From Marinobacter salexigens (GTDB taxonomy: Bacteria > Pseudomonadota > Gammaproteobacteria > Pseudomonadales > Oleiphilaceae): a stretch of 64,000 nucleotides of DNA. Positions 45,433-54,800 of this stretch are shown in pieces. Each line of letters opens with the position of its first letter. Positions within the stretch are counted from its first letter, which is position 1. The position numbers and the translations under genes were made by a program. The stretch is taken from the NCBI RefSeq assembly GCF_002806945.1, contig NZ_NIHC01000003.1:372001-436000 (forward strand), in the 5' to 3' direction. The notes under the pieces are model-generated. The model ran no database searches, had not been told where the DNA came from, and saw nothing but the letters and a program-made list of their open reading frames with translations.

Positions 45433-46949
45433 GAGTAGAACCCCTTTTCAGCGAACCGGTTTTTTCTCAACAACAGCGCGGGGCGATAACGGTCTTCGCC
45501 GTAGCTTTGTTGGAGGTGTGTCAGCACGGTGTGCAAGAAGCTGGAGCCAAGATTGTCGCACCAGCGCAGAGGGCCTTCCGGGTAGTTGAGGCCGGCTTTC
45601 ATGGCGAGATCGATATCGCTGACAGACGCAACGCCATGCAGAGCGGCATCGGCGGCTTCGTTGGCCAGAGTTGCAACGGTGCGCATGACCACCAAAGCCG
45701 GGCGGTCCGCGATTTTGCTTACAGCAATGCCTGCCGTCTGGAGCAGGGCACAGGCATCATTCGTAGCTTGTGATGACGCCTGATCCGCAGCGGCAATCGC
45801 AAGGCGGCTGGCCTTGGCGTAGTCGAAAGCCAGATCTAGCAGAACCAGATTGTTGCAGCCTTCTGCTGCAGCACGCTCAGTCGCCATGCGACCATCGGTC
45901 AGCGCCAAAACAGCTTCGCCGAACCGCAGGCGGCCGGGGCCATCCCGCTCGATGGTCTTCAGGCCACTTTCGCGCAGGCGTGTGACCAGTGCGGCCAGTG
46001 GGCCGGGGTTGCCTTCAACAATGAGCGTGTCTGCATCACTGCTTGTGGCTTTGACCGTTGCAGGCTCCGGCTTTTGCACGCCTTCGGCGTAGCTGTAAAA
46101 GCCTTGCCCGCTCTTGCGGCCCAAACGACCGGCTTCCACCAGTTCTTTCTGCACCAGTGAAGGTAAAAAGCGGGTGTCCTGGTAGTAGGAATTGAACACC
46201 GACGAAGTCACTGCATAGTTCACATCGTGGCCGATGAGGTCGGTCAGCTCGAAAGGTCCCATGCGAAAGCCACCGGCTTCGCGCACGAGGGCGTCCAATG
46301 TAGCGCTGTCGGTTGTTTGCTCCTGCAGCAGGCGCAGGCTTTCGGCATAAAAAGGCCGTGCGACCCGGTTAACGATGAACCCGGGTGTAGAGGTGGCGGT
46401 TACCGGCTTTTTGCCCCATTGGGCCGCTGTTGCGTAAACGCATTGTGCAACTTCGTCGCTGGTGGCCAGGCCTTTGATAACCTCTACCAGGGCCATCAGT
46501 GGCGCCGGATTGAAGAAGTGCATGCCCACAAGGCGCTCCGGGTGCTTCATGTTTGCACCCAGGGCGGTCACCGAGATTGAGGAAGTGTTAGTGGCCAGAA
46601 TGGTTTTTTCGCCACAGATGCCCTCGAGGGTGGCCAGCAAGTTACGCTTGATATCGAGGTCTTCAATGATGGCTTCGATCACCAGGCCGGCTTCTGCAAG
46701 CTCGCTGAGTTCTTTGATCGGCTTGATGCGATCCAGCAGCGCGTCGAGTGCTGGTTGTTCCATCTTCCCTTTATCAACCCGGCGTTGCAGCTGCTTTGCG
46801 ATGCTTTGGCGGCCTGCCTCGGCAGCACCCTCGCGCTGGTCGTGCAGAAATACCCGGTGACCTGCCTGTGCGGCGACCTGAGCAATGCCAGAGCCCATGG
46901 CGCCGGCACCGATGACGGCAACAGGGATTTCGGTGGCAAGTGTTTGCAT
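45429..46949 (-). CDS. paaH: 3-hydroxyadipyl-CoA dehydrogenase PaaH
   Basis: NAD-dependent 3-hydroxyacyl-CoA dehydrogenase of 506 residues. The Rossmann loop is VIGAGAMGSGIAQVAAQAGH; the active-site His is in GMHFFNPAPLMALVEVI. The enzyme is a doubled dehydrogenase, with a second C-terminal 3HCDH domain containing LNYPEGPLRW near residue 455, as expected for PaaH. Overlaps paaI by four bases and follows paaG by two bases. Confidence 0.92.
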   Translation of the reverse strand: MQTLATEIPVAVIGAGAMGSGIAQVAAQAGHRVFLHDQREGAAEAGRQSIAKQLQRRVDKGKMEQPALDALLDRIKPIKELSELAEAGLVIEAIIEDLDIKRNLLATLEGICGEKTILATNTSSISVTALGANMKHPERLVGMHFFNPAPLMALVEVIKGLATSDEVAQCVYATAAQWGKKPVTATSTPGFIVNRVARPFYAESLRLLQEQTTDSATLDALVREAGGFRMGPFELTDLIGHDVNYAVTSSVFNSYYQDTRFLPSLVQKELVEAGRLGRKSGQGFYSYAEGVQKPEPATVKATSSDADTLIVEGNPGPLAALVTRLRESGLKTIERDGPGRLRFGEAVLALTDGRMATERAAAEGCNNLVLLDLAFDYAKASRLAIAAADQASSQATNDACALLQTAGIAVSKIADRPALVVMRTVATLANEAADAALHGVASVSDIDLAMKAGLNYPEGPLRWCDNLGSSFLHTVLTHLQQSYGEDRYRPALLLRKNRFAEKGFYS

Positions 46950-46951
46950 GC

Positions 46952-47743
46952 TTAGTTCCCCTTGAACTCAGGTGCACGCTTTTCCATGAAGGCCGCAACA
47001 CCTTCACGGTAGTCGTCGGTACGGCCAGCCTGCCGCTGAAGATCTCGCTCCAGCAACACCTGCTCCTCAAAGCTGTTGTCTGCGCTCGCGTGCAGGGCGC
47101 GTTTGATCATCGCCAGGCCTTTTGTCGGCTGGGTGGCGAAATGGCGTGCAAGCTTCATGGCTTCGTCCTGCAGAGCGTCGTCTTCAACGCATTGCCAGAT
47201 CATGCCCCATTGTTCTGCCTTTTCGGCGCTGAGCTTGTCACCCAGCATGGCCAGACCTTTTGCTCGGGCCATCCCAACTGCGCGGGGGAGCGTCCAGGTG
47301 CCGCCCGAGTCGGGAATAAGGCCAATCTTGCAAAAAGCCTGCACAAAATTTGCGGAGCGCGCGGCCAGTGTGATGTCGCAGGCAAGCGCAATGTTTGCGC
47401 CTGCACCAGCAGCAACGCCGTTTACCGCGCAGATGACCGGCATGGGCAGGTCCCGAATCGCTTGCAACATCGGGTTGTAGTAAGTCTCGATGGAGTAACC
47501 CAGATCCGGTGCTTCGGCACCTGGCTTTACATTGCGATCCGACAGATCCTGACCGGCACAAAAGCCGCGACCATTCCCGGTAAGCAGCATGACCCGTACG
47601 CTATGGTCGTTACGAATGGCTTTAAGCGCTGCCTGCATTTGCTCATGCATCTCAACGTTAAAGCTGTTGAGGCTCTTGGGGCGGTTCAGGGTGACTTTGG
47701 CAATTCCCTGGTCGATATCGAGAAGCACACTCTGCTCGGTCAT
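46952..47743 (-). CDS. paaG: 1,2-epoxyphenylacetyl-CoA isomerase PaaG
   Basis: Crotonase-fold isomerase of 263 residues that converts the ring epoxide to oxepin-CoA. Specific features are FCAGQDLSDRNV (Asp in the active site), the long loop PDLGYSIETYYNPMLQAI, VAAGAGANIALACDI (oxyanion hole) and LIPDSGGTWTLPRAVG. These fit PaaG better than the PaaF hydratase. It is the first gene of the paaG-H-I-J-K group; a promoter and operator lie about 220-270 bases upstream. A separate paaF was not found. Confidence 0.9.
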   Translation of the reverse strand: MTEQSVLLDIDQGIAKVTLNRPKSLNSFNVEMHEQMQAALKAIRNDHSVRVMLLTGNGRGFCAGQDLSDRNVKPGAEAPDLGYSIETYYNPMLQAIRDLPMPVICAVNGVAAGAGANIALACDITLAARSANFVQAFCKIGLIPDSGGTWTLPRAVGMARAKGLAMLGDKLSAEKAEQWGMIWQCVEDDALQDEAMKLARHFATQPTKGLAMIKRALHASADNSFEEQVLLERDLQRQAGRTDDYREGVAAFMEKRAPEFKGN

Positions 47744-47960
47744 GGAAGAATCCTTGTTATAGCAGTGAAACCCGTTTTTAGTCGCTTCGGGCGGGTGTTT
47801 TTATAAGACAGACAACCGCCTTGATCTGGCTCCTTCGGGAGCAGTATCTGTGGCATAGCGGTTCCGGCATTGCATTGTTCTAAGGGTTTGTCGGTGAGGC
47901 CTGACCGTTATCAAGGCGACATCCACTGGGCGGTGTTCCGCCTCATTGATTTCTGGAAAG

Positions 47961-47988
47961 AGTATAGGTTTGAATTGATACCGGTCAA
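47961..47988 (-). promoter_or_regulatory. sigma-70-like promoter of the paaGHIJ(K) group
   Basis: On the minus strand: TTGACC (47983-47988), 16 bases, TATACT (47961-47966). The best promoter match of the three operator-linked promoters; leader of about 210 bases to paaG. Confidence 0.6.
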
Positions 47989-48014
47989 GAATCTGAAATC
48001 GAATTTTTGTATCA
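47976..48014. promoter_or_regulatory. Putative PaaX operator, copy 3 (paaG/paaY)
   Basis: TGATAC (47976-47981), 27 bases, GTATCA (48009-48014); perfect arms. The left arm fills part of the paaG promoter spacer directly next to its -35 box. Confidence 0.75.
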
Positions 48015-48148
48015 CATTGCAGGTGTCGCAATCGGGCGGCTTATAGGTCCATGATTCTAATAGTTATTTTTTTTGTTAGCCTTTAGTCTTAGAAAGGGTT
48101 GAAAAGGCTATGCGCTGCGCTCCCTCGCGGTAAGCTGTGCATTGTTCG

Positions 48149-48176
48149 TTCTGATACAGGAAAGGTAGTTTACAAT
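48149..48176 (+). promoter_or_regulatory. Possible paaY promoter
   Basis: TTCTGA (48149-48154), 16 bases, TACAAT (48171-48176). The -10 is good, the -35 poor; a single TGATAC half-site (48152-48157) overlaps the -35 region, without a partner arm at 27 bases. Confidence 0.3.
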
Positions 48177-48208
48177 GCGAAAAACAAACACTTTATAAGG
48201 AGCATTTT

Positions 48209-48799
48209 ATGCCTTGTTACCAGATTGACGGCGTGACGCCTGTGGTGCATCCCTCCGCCTATGTGCACCCAACAGCGGTACTTATTGGTGATGTGCATGT
48301 AGGGCCTGACTGCTATATTGGTCCCTGTGCATCTTTACGCGGTGATTTTGGCCGTATTGTGATGGAGCAGGGGGCAAACCTGCAGGACACCTGCGTGGTG
48401 CATGCGTTTCCCGGGCGTGATGCGATTATCCGGCGCAATGGGCACATTGGGCATGGCGCTGTGTTGCACGGCTGCGTGATAGAAGAGGATGCGATGGTGG
48501 GAATGAATGCCGTGGTCATGGATGAAGCTGTTATAGCCACCAAATCCATCGTTGGTGCTGCCGCCTTTGTGAAAAGCGGCTTCACGTGCGAGCCGGCTTC
48601 GTTGATTGTAGGTTCTCCAGCCAAGGTTTTACGCCAGTTGAGCGACAAAGAGGTTAGCTGGAAGCTGCGCGGCACGGAGGAGTATCAGGCTTTGACACGC
48701 CGTTGCCTGGAGAGTATGCGGGAATGCGCGCCGCTGCCTGAAATTGATGCGGACAGGCCCAAGCTGCAGATTGGCGAGCATGATCTGAAGGGTCAGTAA
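48209..48799 (+). CDS. paaY: PaaY, left-handed beta-helix thioesterase / gamma-carbonic-anhydrase-like protein
   Basis: Hexapeptide-repeat protein of 196 residues with a LbH core (residues about 10-160) and the metal-ligand pattern of gamma carbonic anhydrases: DTCVVHAFPG, then NGHIGHGAVLHGC. PaaY characteristics are the N-terminus MPCYQIDGVTPVVHPSAYVHP and the end RRCLESMRECAPL. In E. coli PaaY hydrolyses the inhibitory cyclic ketone-derived thioester 2-hydroxycyclohepta-triene-1-formyl-CoA formed from a PaaZ side product. It is divergent from paaG. AAGGAG lies six bases before ATG. Confidence 0.9.
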   Translation: MPCYQIDGVTPVVHPSAYVHPTAVLIGDVHVGPDCYIGPCASLRGDFGRIVMEQGANLQDTCVVHAFPGRDAIIRRNGHIGHGAVLHGCVIEEDAMVGMNAVVMDEAVIATKSIVGAAAFVKSGFTCEPASLIVGSPAKVLRQLSDKEVSWKLRGTEEYQALTRRCLESMRECAPLPEIDADRPKLQIGEHDLKGQ

Positions 48800-48834
48800 G
48801 CATTGCGGCTATGCCGCCTTGCCGTAGGGGGTGT

Positions 48835-51012
48835 TCAGGAATGCAAAAACACCTCGATAGGTTGCGGAATGCCAAAGAAATAGCCCTGCAGGTGTACATG
48901 AGGGTGTCGGATAGCCAGAAAGTCTGCATGAGCTTGTGTTTCTACTCCCTCAGCGACTACGCGTGCTCCCATGGTATCGCCAATCCGTACGACCATCTCA
49001 ACGATGTTGGCATTCATGGGGTCTTCCGGCGCGCCCAGCACAAAGCTCCGGTCGATTTTAACCTCGGAAATCGGCAGGCGCTGCAGTCGTGATAACGAAG
49101 AGTAACCGGTTCCAAAATCATCCAGTGAGAAAACGCAGCCGAGGCGACGGATGGCCTCCATTTTCTCCACAACGATGTCCAGATTGTCGGCTGAGACGCT
49201 TTCTGTCAGCTCGAGCGTCAGTAGTTCTGCCGGGAATCTGGCGTTAGTGACTGCGTGTTTAACCGTTGCCACAAAGTCGTCTTCTGCAAAGTGCTTTGCC
49301 GATATATTCACCGCACATCTGAGTGTGGGGTTTTTGCTGTGCAACTCACGCATCTTCGCCAGCGTTTTGCGCAGCACCCAGCGTTCAATTTTGACAATCT
49401 GCCGGGAGCGTTCTGCATGCGGTATGAACTCACCCGGGCCCAGAAGACCACGCTCGGGGTGATTCCAGCGGATCAGAATTTCCAGCCCGCAGAGAACTCT
49501 GCCTGGTGAAAGCTGCGGCTGTGCGTATAGCACCAGCTGATCCTGTTCTAGAGCCTTGTTGAGCTCCGATTCAATCTTTAGCTGCTGGCGAATTTTATCG
49601 CTCATCGAATCTTCAAAGATTGCGATTGGCCGGTTGGCCGCCTTGGCGCTTCGGTGAGCCGTTTCCGCGTGTTGAAGAGCAGAGGAGGGTGAGTCAGAAC
49701 TATCAGTGGGGTATAACGCTGCGCCTACGGTTACCTGAAGGTGCAGGTCGGGGCTGCCCTTATACTGGATAGGCTTGGTCAAGCTGTTTTGTATACGGTC
49801 ATATAACGCAAGAATAACCCGATAGGCATCATCAATCGTCCACCGTTTAGGTGCCAGAACAATGCCGAACTCGTCGCCGGAGAGTCTGGCTATAGAGTCG
49901 TCAGAGAAAACAGCCCTGCGCAAGCGTTTGGCGAACTCCTTGATAACTTGATCACCGCATTTGAAACCGTAGGTTTCATTGACGTAGCGAAAATTGTTGA
50001 TATCAACAACAAGCACAGCAGTAGAGACATTTCCGTGACTGCAGAATTTCAGAACTGTGCTCAGCTCATTCAGGAACAGGGCGCGGTTTGATAAGCCAGT
50101 AACCGGGTCGCGCCATTTGAGTTCTTCTAAACGTTGCTCTGTCTCTTTTACACTGGATATATCGTTGAAAACGATAACGTAGTGTGTGATTTCATTGTTT
50201 TCTGAGCGAATAGTGCTGATTGTGCGGAGCTCAGGATAGAGTTCTCCGGTTTTTCGACGACTATGAAGTTCCCCTGACCAGTGGTCATGTTCAACAAGGT
50301 ACGCGCGGATGGTGTCCAGGTTCAGCTGTGAGTCGATGTCTTTGCTCAGCTGCGCGTAACTGTCGTTGATCACCTCATTTTCAGAGTAACCCGTAATGCG
50401 GGAAAATGCGGTGTTGACCGCTATTATTTTTTCGCTGGCATCCAGAAGGATAATGCCTTCCGAGGTCGCCATGAAGACTCTCTCGAACAGATTGTTGTCG
50501 GGCTGATCGGAGGTGTCAAACTGCTCAAGTTGCTTTTTGAGCTCCTGATTGAGGGCCGTAATGTGATCAAGCATTCCACTCAGGGAGATGTGAGTGCGAA
50601 CCCTGGCCCTGACTGCAGACAAGCGGATCGGCTTGTGGATATAGTCTACGGCACCGGCTTCAAACCCCTTCTCTTCTGATATCGAGTCGCTCAGAGCAGT
50701 GATGAATATAACCGGGATATGTTGCAGATCACGCCGGGCTTTCAGGTTTCGGCACATCTGAAGACCATCCATTCCCGGCATCATAATATCCAGCAGGATG
50801 AGGTGAGGCTTGCTGTCTTGCTCGAGAATGCCCATGGCCTCGGTGGCACTGGTTGCAACAATCAGGTCGTAATCCTGGCTGAGCGCGCCTGTCAGAACCC
50901 GGATATTGGTAGGCTCATCGTCAACCACCAGGATTTTCGGATTGTAACCTGGCCTGAAAACAACTGGCTCTCCTTGCCGGGGCAAGTCAAAGTATGGGTC
51001 TGACACAATCAC
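48835..51012 (-). CDS. Response regulator with PAS, GGDEF and EAL domains
   Basis: A 725-residue signalling protein: receiver domain (LLDIMMPGMDG phosphoacceptor), coiled-coil, PAS (about 195-310), GGDEF-type domain with SGDEF in place of GGDEF, and an EAL domain with EIL. All EAL catalytic positions appear present (NISAKHF, ELTES, LDDFGTGYSS, VKIDRS, AEGVET). It is therefore probably a phosphodiesterase with the GGDEF half active or GTP-binding. Start GTG 51012 has AAGGAAGG eight bases ahead; ATG 51036 and TTG 51060 are in frame. Last gene of a three-gene operon overlapping its neighbour. Confidence 0.83.
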   Translation of the reverse strand: MIVSDPYFDLPRQGEPVVFRPGYNPKILVVDDEPTNIRVLTGALSQDYDLIVATSATEAMGILEQDSKPHLILLDIMMPGMDGLQMCRNLKARRDLQHIPVIFITALSDSISEEKGFEAGAVDYIHKPIRLSAVRARVRTHISLSGMLDHITALNQELKKQLEQFDTSDQPDNNLFERVFMATSEGIILLDASEKIIAVNTAFSRITGYSENEVINDSYAQLSKDIDSQLNLDTIRAYLVEHDHWSGELHSRRKTGELYPELRTISTIRSENNEITHYVIVFNDISSVKETEQRLEELKWRDPVTGLSNRALFLNELSTVLKFCSHGNVSTAVLVVDINNFRYVNETYGFKCGDQVIKEFAKRLRRAVFSDDSIARLSGDEFGIVLAPKRWTIDDAYRVILALYDRIQNSLTKPIQYKGSPDLHLQVTVGAALYPTDSSDSPSSALQHAETAHRSAKAANRPIAIFEDSMSDKIRQQLKIESELNKALEQDQLVLYAQPQLSPGRVLCGLEILIRWNHPERGLLGPGEFIPHAERSRQIVKIERWVLRKTLAKMRELHSKNPTLRCAVNISAKHFAEDDFVATVKHAVTNARFPAELLTLELTESVSADNLDIVVEKMEAIRRLGCVFSLDDFGTGYSSLSRLQRLPISEVKIDRSFVLGAPEDPMNANIVEMVVRIGDTMGARVVAEGVETQAHADFLAIRHPHVHLQGYFFGIPQPIEVFLHS

Positions 51013-51898
51013 GCCCCCCGCCTTCCTTGGCTTCATAAAGGTGTTTGTCCGCCGTATCAATCAGCTCAGCTGCACCGGATGACGATGAGGGCCAAGCTGC
51101 TGAACAGCCCACGGAAATGGTGAAAGCGGGGCAGTTCTTTTTATAACGCTCGCAGCCCTGACACTGGCTCTTCACCGCTTCGGCCAGATGATGGGCTGCG
51201 GCTACCGTGCTATACAGATCGGCTCCCGGGATAATCGCTGCAAACTCGTCTCCACCCAGGCGCGCTGCAACTTCTCCAGCTCTGGCAAAGCTGGAATTCA
51301 TGGCTTTTGCGAGATTCTGGAGGCAGAGATCGCCCTGGGCATGACCATACTGGTCGTTAATCTGTTTGAAGTTATCAAGGTCAATAAGCACCAGGCCAAC
51401 CGGGCTGTTCTGACGCCGGGCGCGTCTCCACTCCAGGTCAAGCTGTTGGTCAAAGGCGCGACGATTACCAATGCCGGTAAGCGGATCAGTCTTTGCGGCA
51501 GCTGCCAGCAGGTCGGTTTTGCGCTTCAAATCAATAAAGGTGGATACCTTGGCGCTCAGTATGGTTTTGTTGAATGGCTTGAGAACATAGTCTGTTGCGC
51601 CATGCTGAAAGGCTTTTTCAATATCCAGAGTATGATCTGACGCGGAAATACAGATGACAGGAACCGATGCGTAAGTTTCTGCAGCTTTCAATTCGCGCAG
51701 AAAATCCAGCCCGGAACCGTCGGGGAGATACAGATCAAGAAGGATGAGATCTACATCTGCACACAAAAGCCGCCGGGCTTCGGCAAGACTCTGACTGATG
51801 ATCAGTTCACAGGCGTCCCCGAGAATACCGTTCAGGCTCGCGATGCCTACTGGGTCATCCTCCACAATCAGTACTGTCGGTTCGTTATTTACGTCCAT
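50987..51898 (-). CDS. Response regulator diguanylate cyclase (receiver-GGDEF)
   Basis: A 303-residue protein: receiver domain with phosphoacceptor Asp55 (LILLDLYLPDG) and KPFNK near residue 105, then GGDEF with the intact active site RLGGDEFAAI. The position of the RxxD inhibitory site reads RAGE, so product inhibition may be weak or absent. An odd cysteine cluster, CQGCERYKKNC, lies in the GGDEF domain after the signature and is not typical. Its stop lies inside the next gene and its start overlaps the kinase end by 14 bases, so expression is linked. Confidence 0.85.
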   Translation of the reverse strand: MDVNNEPTVLIVEDDPVGIASLNGILGDACELIISQSLAEARRLLCADVDLILLDLYLPDGSGLDFLRELKAAETYASVPVICISASDHTLDIEKAFQHGATDYVLKPFNKTILSAKVSTFIDLKRKTDLLAAAAKTDPLTGIGNRRAFDQQLDLEWRRARRQNSPVGLVLIDLDNFKQINDQYGHAQGDLCLQNLAKAMNSSFARAGEVAARLGGDEFAAIIPGADLYSTVAAAHHLAEAVKSQCQGCERYKKNCPAFTISVGCSAAWPSSSSGAAELIDTADKHLYEAKEGGGRDCVRPIL

Positions 51899-54800
51899 CA
51901 GGCTGCCTTCCCGGGCTGTCAGGGTCGATCTTTATCAGCAGATCGACTGCCTGTTCAAATTTGTAAGTCTCAATTGCCTGGCGCAGTTGCGAAGCAAGGT
52001 TCGTTTCGTTGATCGCGTTCAAAAATTCCAGTACCTGTGTGATGTCGCTGTCGCGTGCGATACGGTTGGCACTCAGGCGCTGCATCATTCGGGCAATGAT
52101 GCGTTTGATGGGCTCTCTTTCAATATTGTCGGCCAGTGCCGGGAGCTTAGTAGCGTCGGCTGTCGCCGAAAGCTTCTCGACGTGCTCCATCAGCATTGTC
52201 AGAAGCCTTTTCAGACCGCGCACAGCTGGCTCTGGGCCCGGGGCTAATTCAATCTCCTCCGCAAGTTGCATCAGTTCCTTGTCGGCAATGTTGGCGGCAG
52301 CGCCCCGGATTTTATGGGCGATGGCTTTTGTTGAATTCTCGTCATCAAGGTGCAGGCAGCTTTCAATATCAGTGATCATTTGTGTGGAGCTGGCCAGAAA
52401 ACTGCGCACGCACCGTGCAAAAAGGTCGGGATCGGCTCCGAACATCTCCTGATACAGGGAGCGAGAAATGAATCCTGGTAATTCGGAGTTGCGGGTATAT
52501 TCCGGCTCGTTGGCATCAACGCCAGAATCCGGTTCGGGATTTGCTACCGCATGTGATTTGAAAAAAGCTTGAAGCAACCTCTGGATGTCACCGGGAAGAA
52601 CGGGCTTGGTGAGGTAATCATCCATACCTGCGGCGTATGAGCTACTGCGGTCATGTTCGGATATAGATGCTGAAAGTGCAGCTATAATCGGCTGCTGAAT
52701 GTTCTTAAGAGCACGAATCTGCGTGGCAACATCTTGCCCGGTCTCTCCGTCCAGATGCAGATCCATAAGCACAAGATCAAACGACTGGGTTTCAAACTGC
52801 CGCATCGCCAAGGCTCCACTCTGGACGGACTTTGAATCCACTCCAAATGAGCTTAGATAGCTTGCGACGATTTCGCAATTCAGTTGCACGTCATCAACGA
52901 TCAAAGCTTTCAGGTTTTGAAACACCGGGCGGGAAGCGGATACGACAGTGTGTTCCTCCAGTTGCTGTGGCGCCAGGTGCTCAAAAAGCTTGGAGGGTGT
53001 TAAAGGTTCGAACGCCAGGCGCCCACCAGAGCTCTGGAATTCGATCATCCAGTCGCGTTTGAAACCCGCAGGAACGATAATCAAAAGCCCCGCCAGACGA
53101 TAGAGTTCTGGTGCAGCCATTAACTCCTGTACAAACCTTTCGATAACACTGGCTTCAATATTTTCCATATCGATGATCGCCAGCGAAGGTTCAGGGCTTC
53201 CTTTTGCCGGAATCCCTGCCAATGCAGACCTGATGTCCTGAAGAGTGGCGGCCGGCTTTATTTCCAGTGACCAATGCTCGCGATAGGCTTCCAGCAGAGC
53301 GAGGTTATGATTCAGGCCATGATGATAGACTTTGATGGGGTTGGAGACATAGGGAGGGCCAAAGTTTTGTGCGTTCTCCGCCAGATCCACTGGAACCGAT
53401 AGCGTGAATTTTGAACCCTGTCCTTCCGCGCTTTCCAGTGTGAGCGTCCCGCCCATCAGTTTTGCAAGGCGACTGCTGATTGCGAGACCAAGGCCTGATC
53501 CGCCAAAAATACGGCTTGTGGATTCATCAGCCTGGCGGAAATTTTCAAACACCCGTTGTTGGTCCTCTTCCCTGATTCCGATCCCGGTATCCCATACCGT
53601 AATTATCAGGTTTCCCCGCGCGCTTTCATTTGCCTTGAAACTGAGGCTGACGGTTACGCTGCCGTCGTGGGTAAACTTGATTGCGTTGCCGACAAGGTTG
53701 CTGCATATCTGGGAAATGCGCAGAAGGTCGCCGGAAACGTGCCTGGGTGTTGATGGTGCAACGTTGACGCGCAGCTTCAGCCCTTTCTCTTCGGCAACAA
53801 TGGCAAACAGCTCAACACTTCGCTCAATAAGTGCCTCGATTTCAAACGGCTGATGATCAAGCTCTATATGGTCTGCTTCGATTCTCGACAGATCCAGAAT
53901 GTCGTTCAGCAGTTGCAGTAGTACTTCCGATGCTGAAAACGCCTTATTCACCAGACGCCGGGGATAGTCATTGAGTTGTGCTTCCTTTAACAGGACCAAC
54001 ATGCCGAGAATGGCGTTCATGGGCGTGCGGATTTCGTGGCTCATGTTTGCGAGAAAGGCCGTTTTTACCTTAACGGCTGATTCGGCGGCCTGTTTCTGCG
54101 TGTTGAGCTCAGCCGTTTTCTCTATGACCTCCTGTTCGACCCGTCGTTTTGCGTTGGATAGCAGCATGAACGCGGCCAGTATCAGCCCGTTGATAATCAG
54201 GCCGCTCACGAGAATAGCGGCCGGCTGCCTGCTCACATTGTACTGCTTGAAAAGCCGCGTTGACTGCACATCAAATGTCCATTCCCGGCCATATATACTC
54301 AACGAGTAGGAGGTCTCGAACATGGGCGAAGTGTCGTAGTTGTTTTCTGTAGTTTCGTTGAATTCGCTGTATAGCTGGTGTTCACCGTCACGGATACGGA
54401 AATGCAGCAGTCTGTTGGTGTTCGCGAGGGTGCCTTCCATTAGCCGGGAAACAATAAAGGGGGCGTAGACAAGGCCAAGGAAATCGGCTTCTCTGTTTTC
54501 TTGTTGCGTTACTTCCGAAGTGCGATAGAAAGGATGGTAAAACAGGAAGCCGGGCTTTTGCTCGTCGTCCTGCACCAGGGCTATGGGGCCCGTAATCTGG
54601 GTCTGGCCTGTGCGCATGGCTTTCAGGGCTGCTGTGTAACGGTTTGACTCGTGAGCCATGTCGAGGCCGATGGCGGCTTCGTTCCCGGCCAGCGGCTCAA
54701 GATAGGTGATAGGCCAGAAATCCGATCCTTCATGAGGTGGGTGAATACGAAAGTCTGGCCGGTCTTCCCGTTGCTCAGCAAGATATGACGCTAATTGACT

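Larger units (their letters stand above)
47744..48208. other. Regulatory region between paaG and paaY
   Basis: About 465 bases between divergent genes. It holds the paaG promoter and operator (listed separately), an AT-rich tract with eight T near 48067-48074, a possible paaY promoter, and the paaY ribosome site AAGGAG at 48197-48202. No additional ORF is convincing. Confidence 0.5.

Noticed and set aside
48152..48157. Fourth TGATAC arm near paaY
   Set aside because: No GTATCA lies 27 bases away, so it is at most a half-site.
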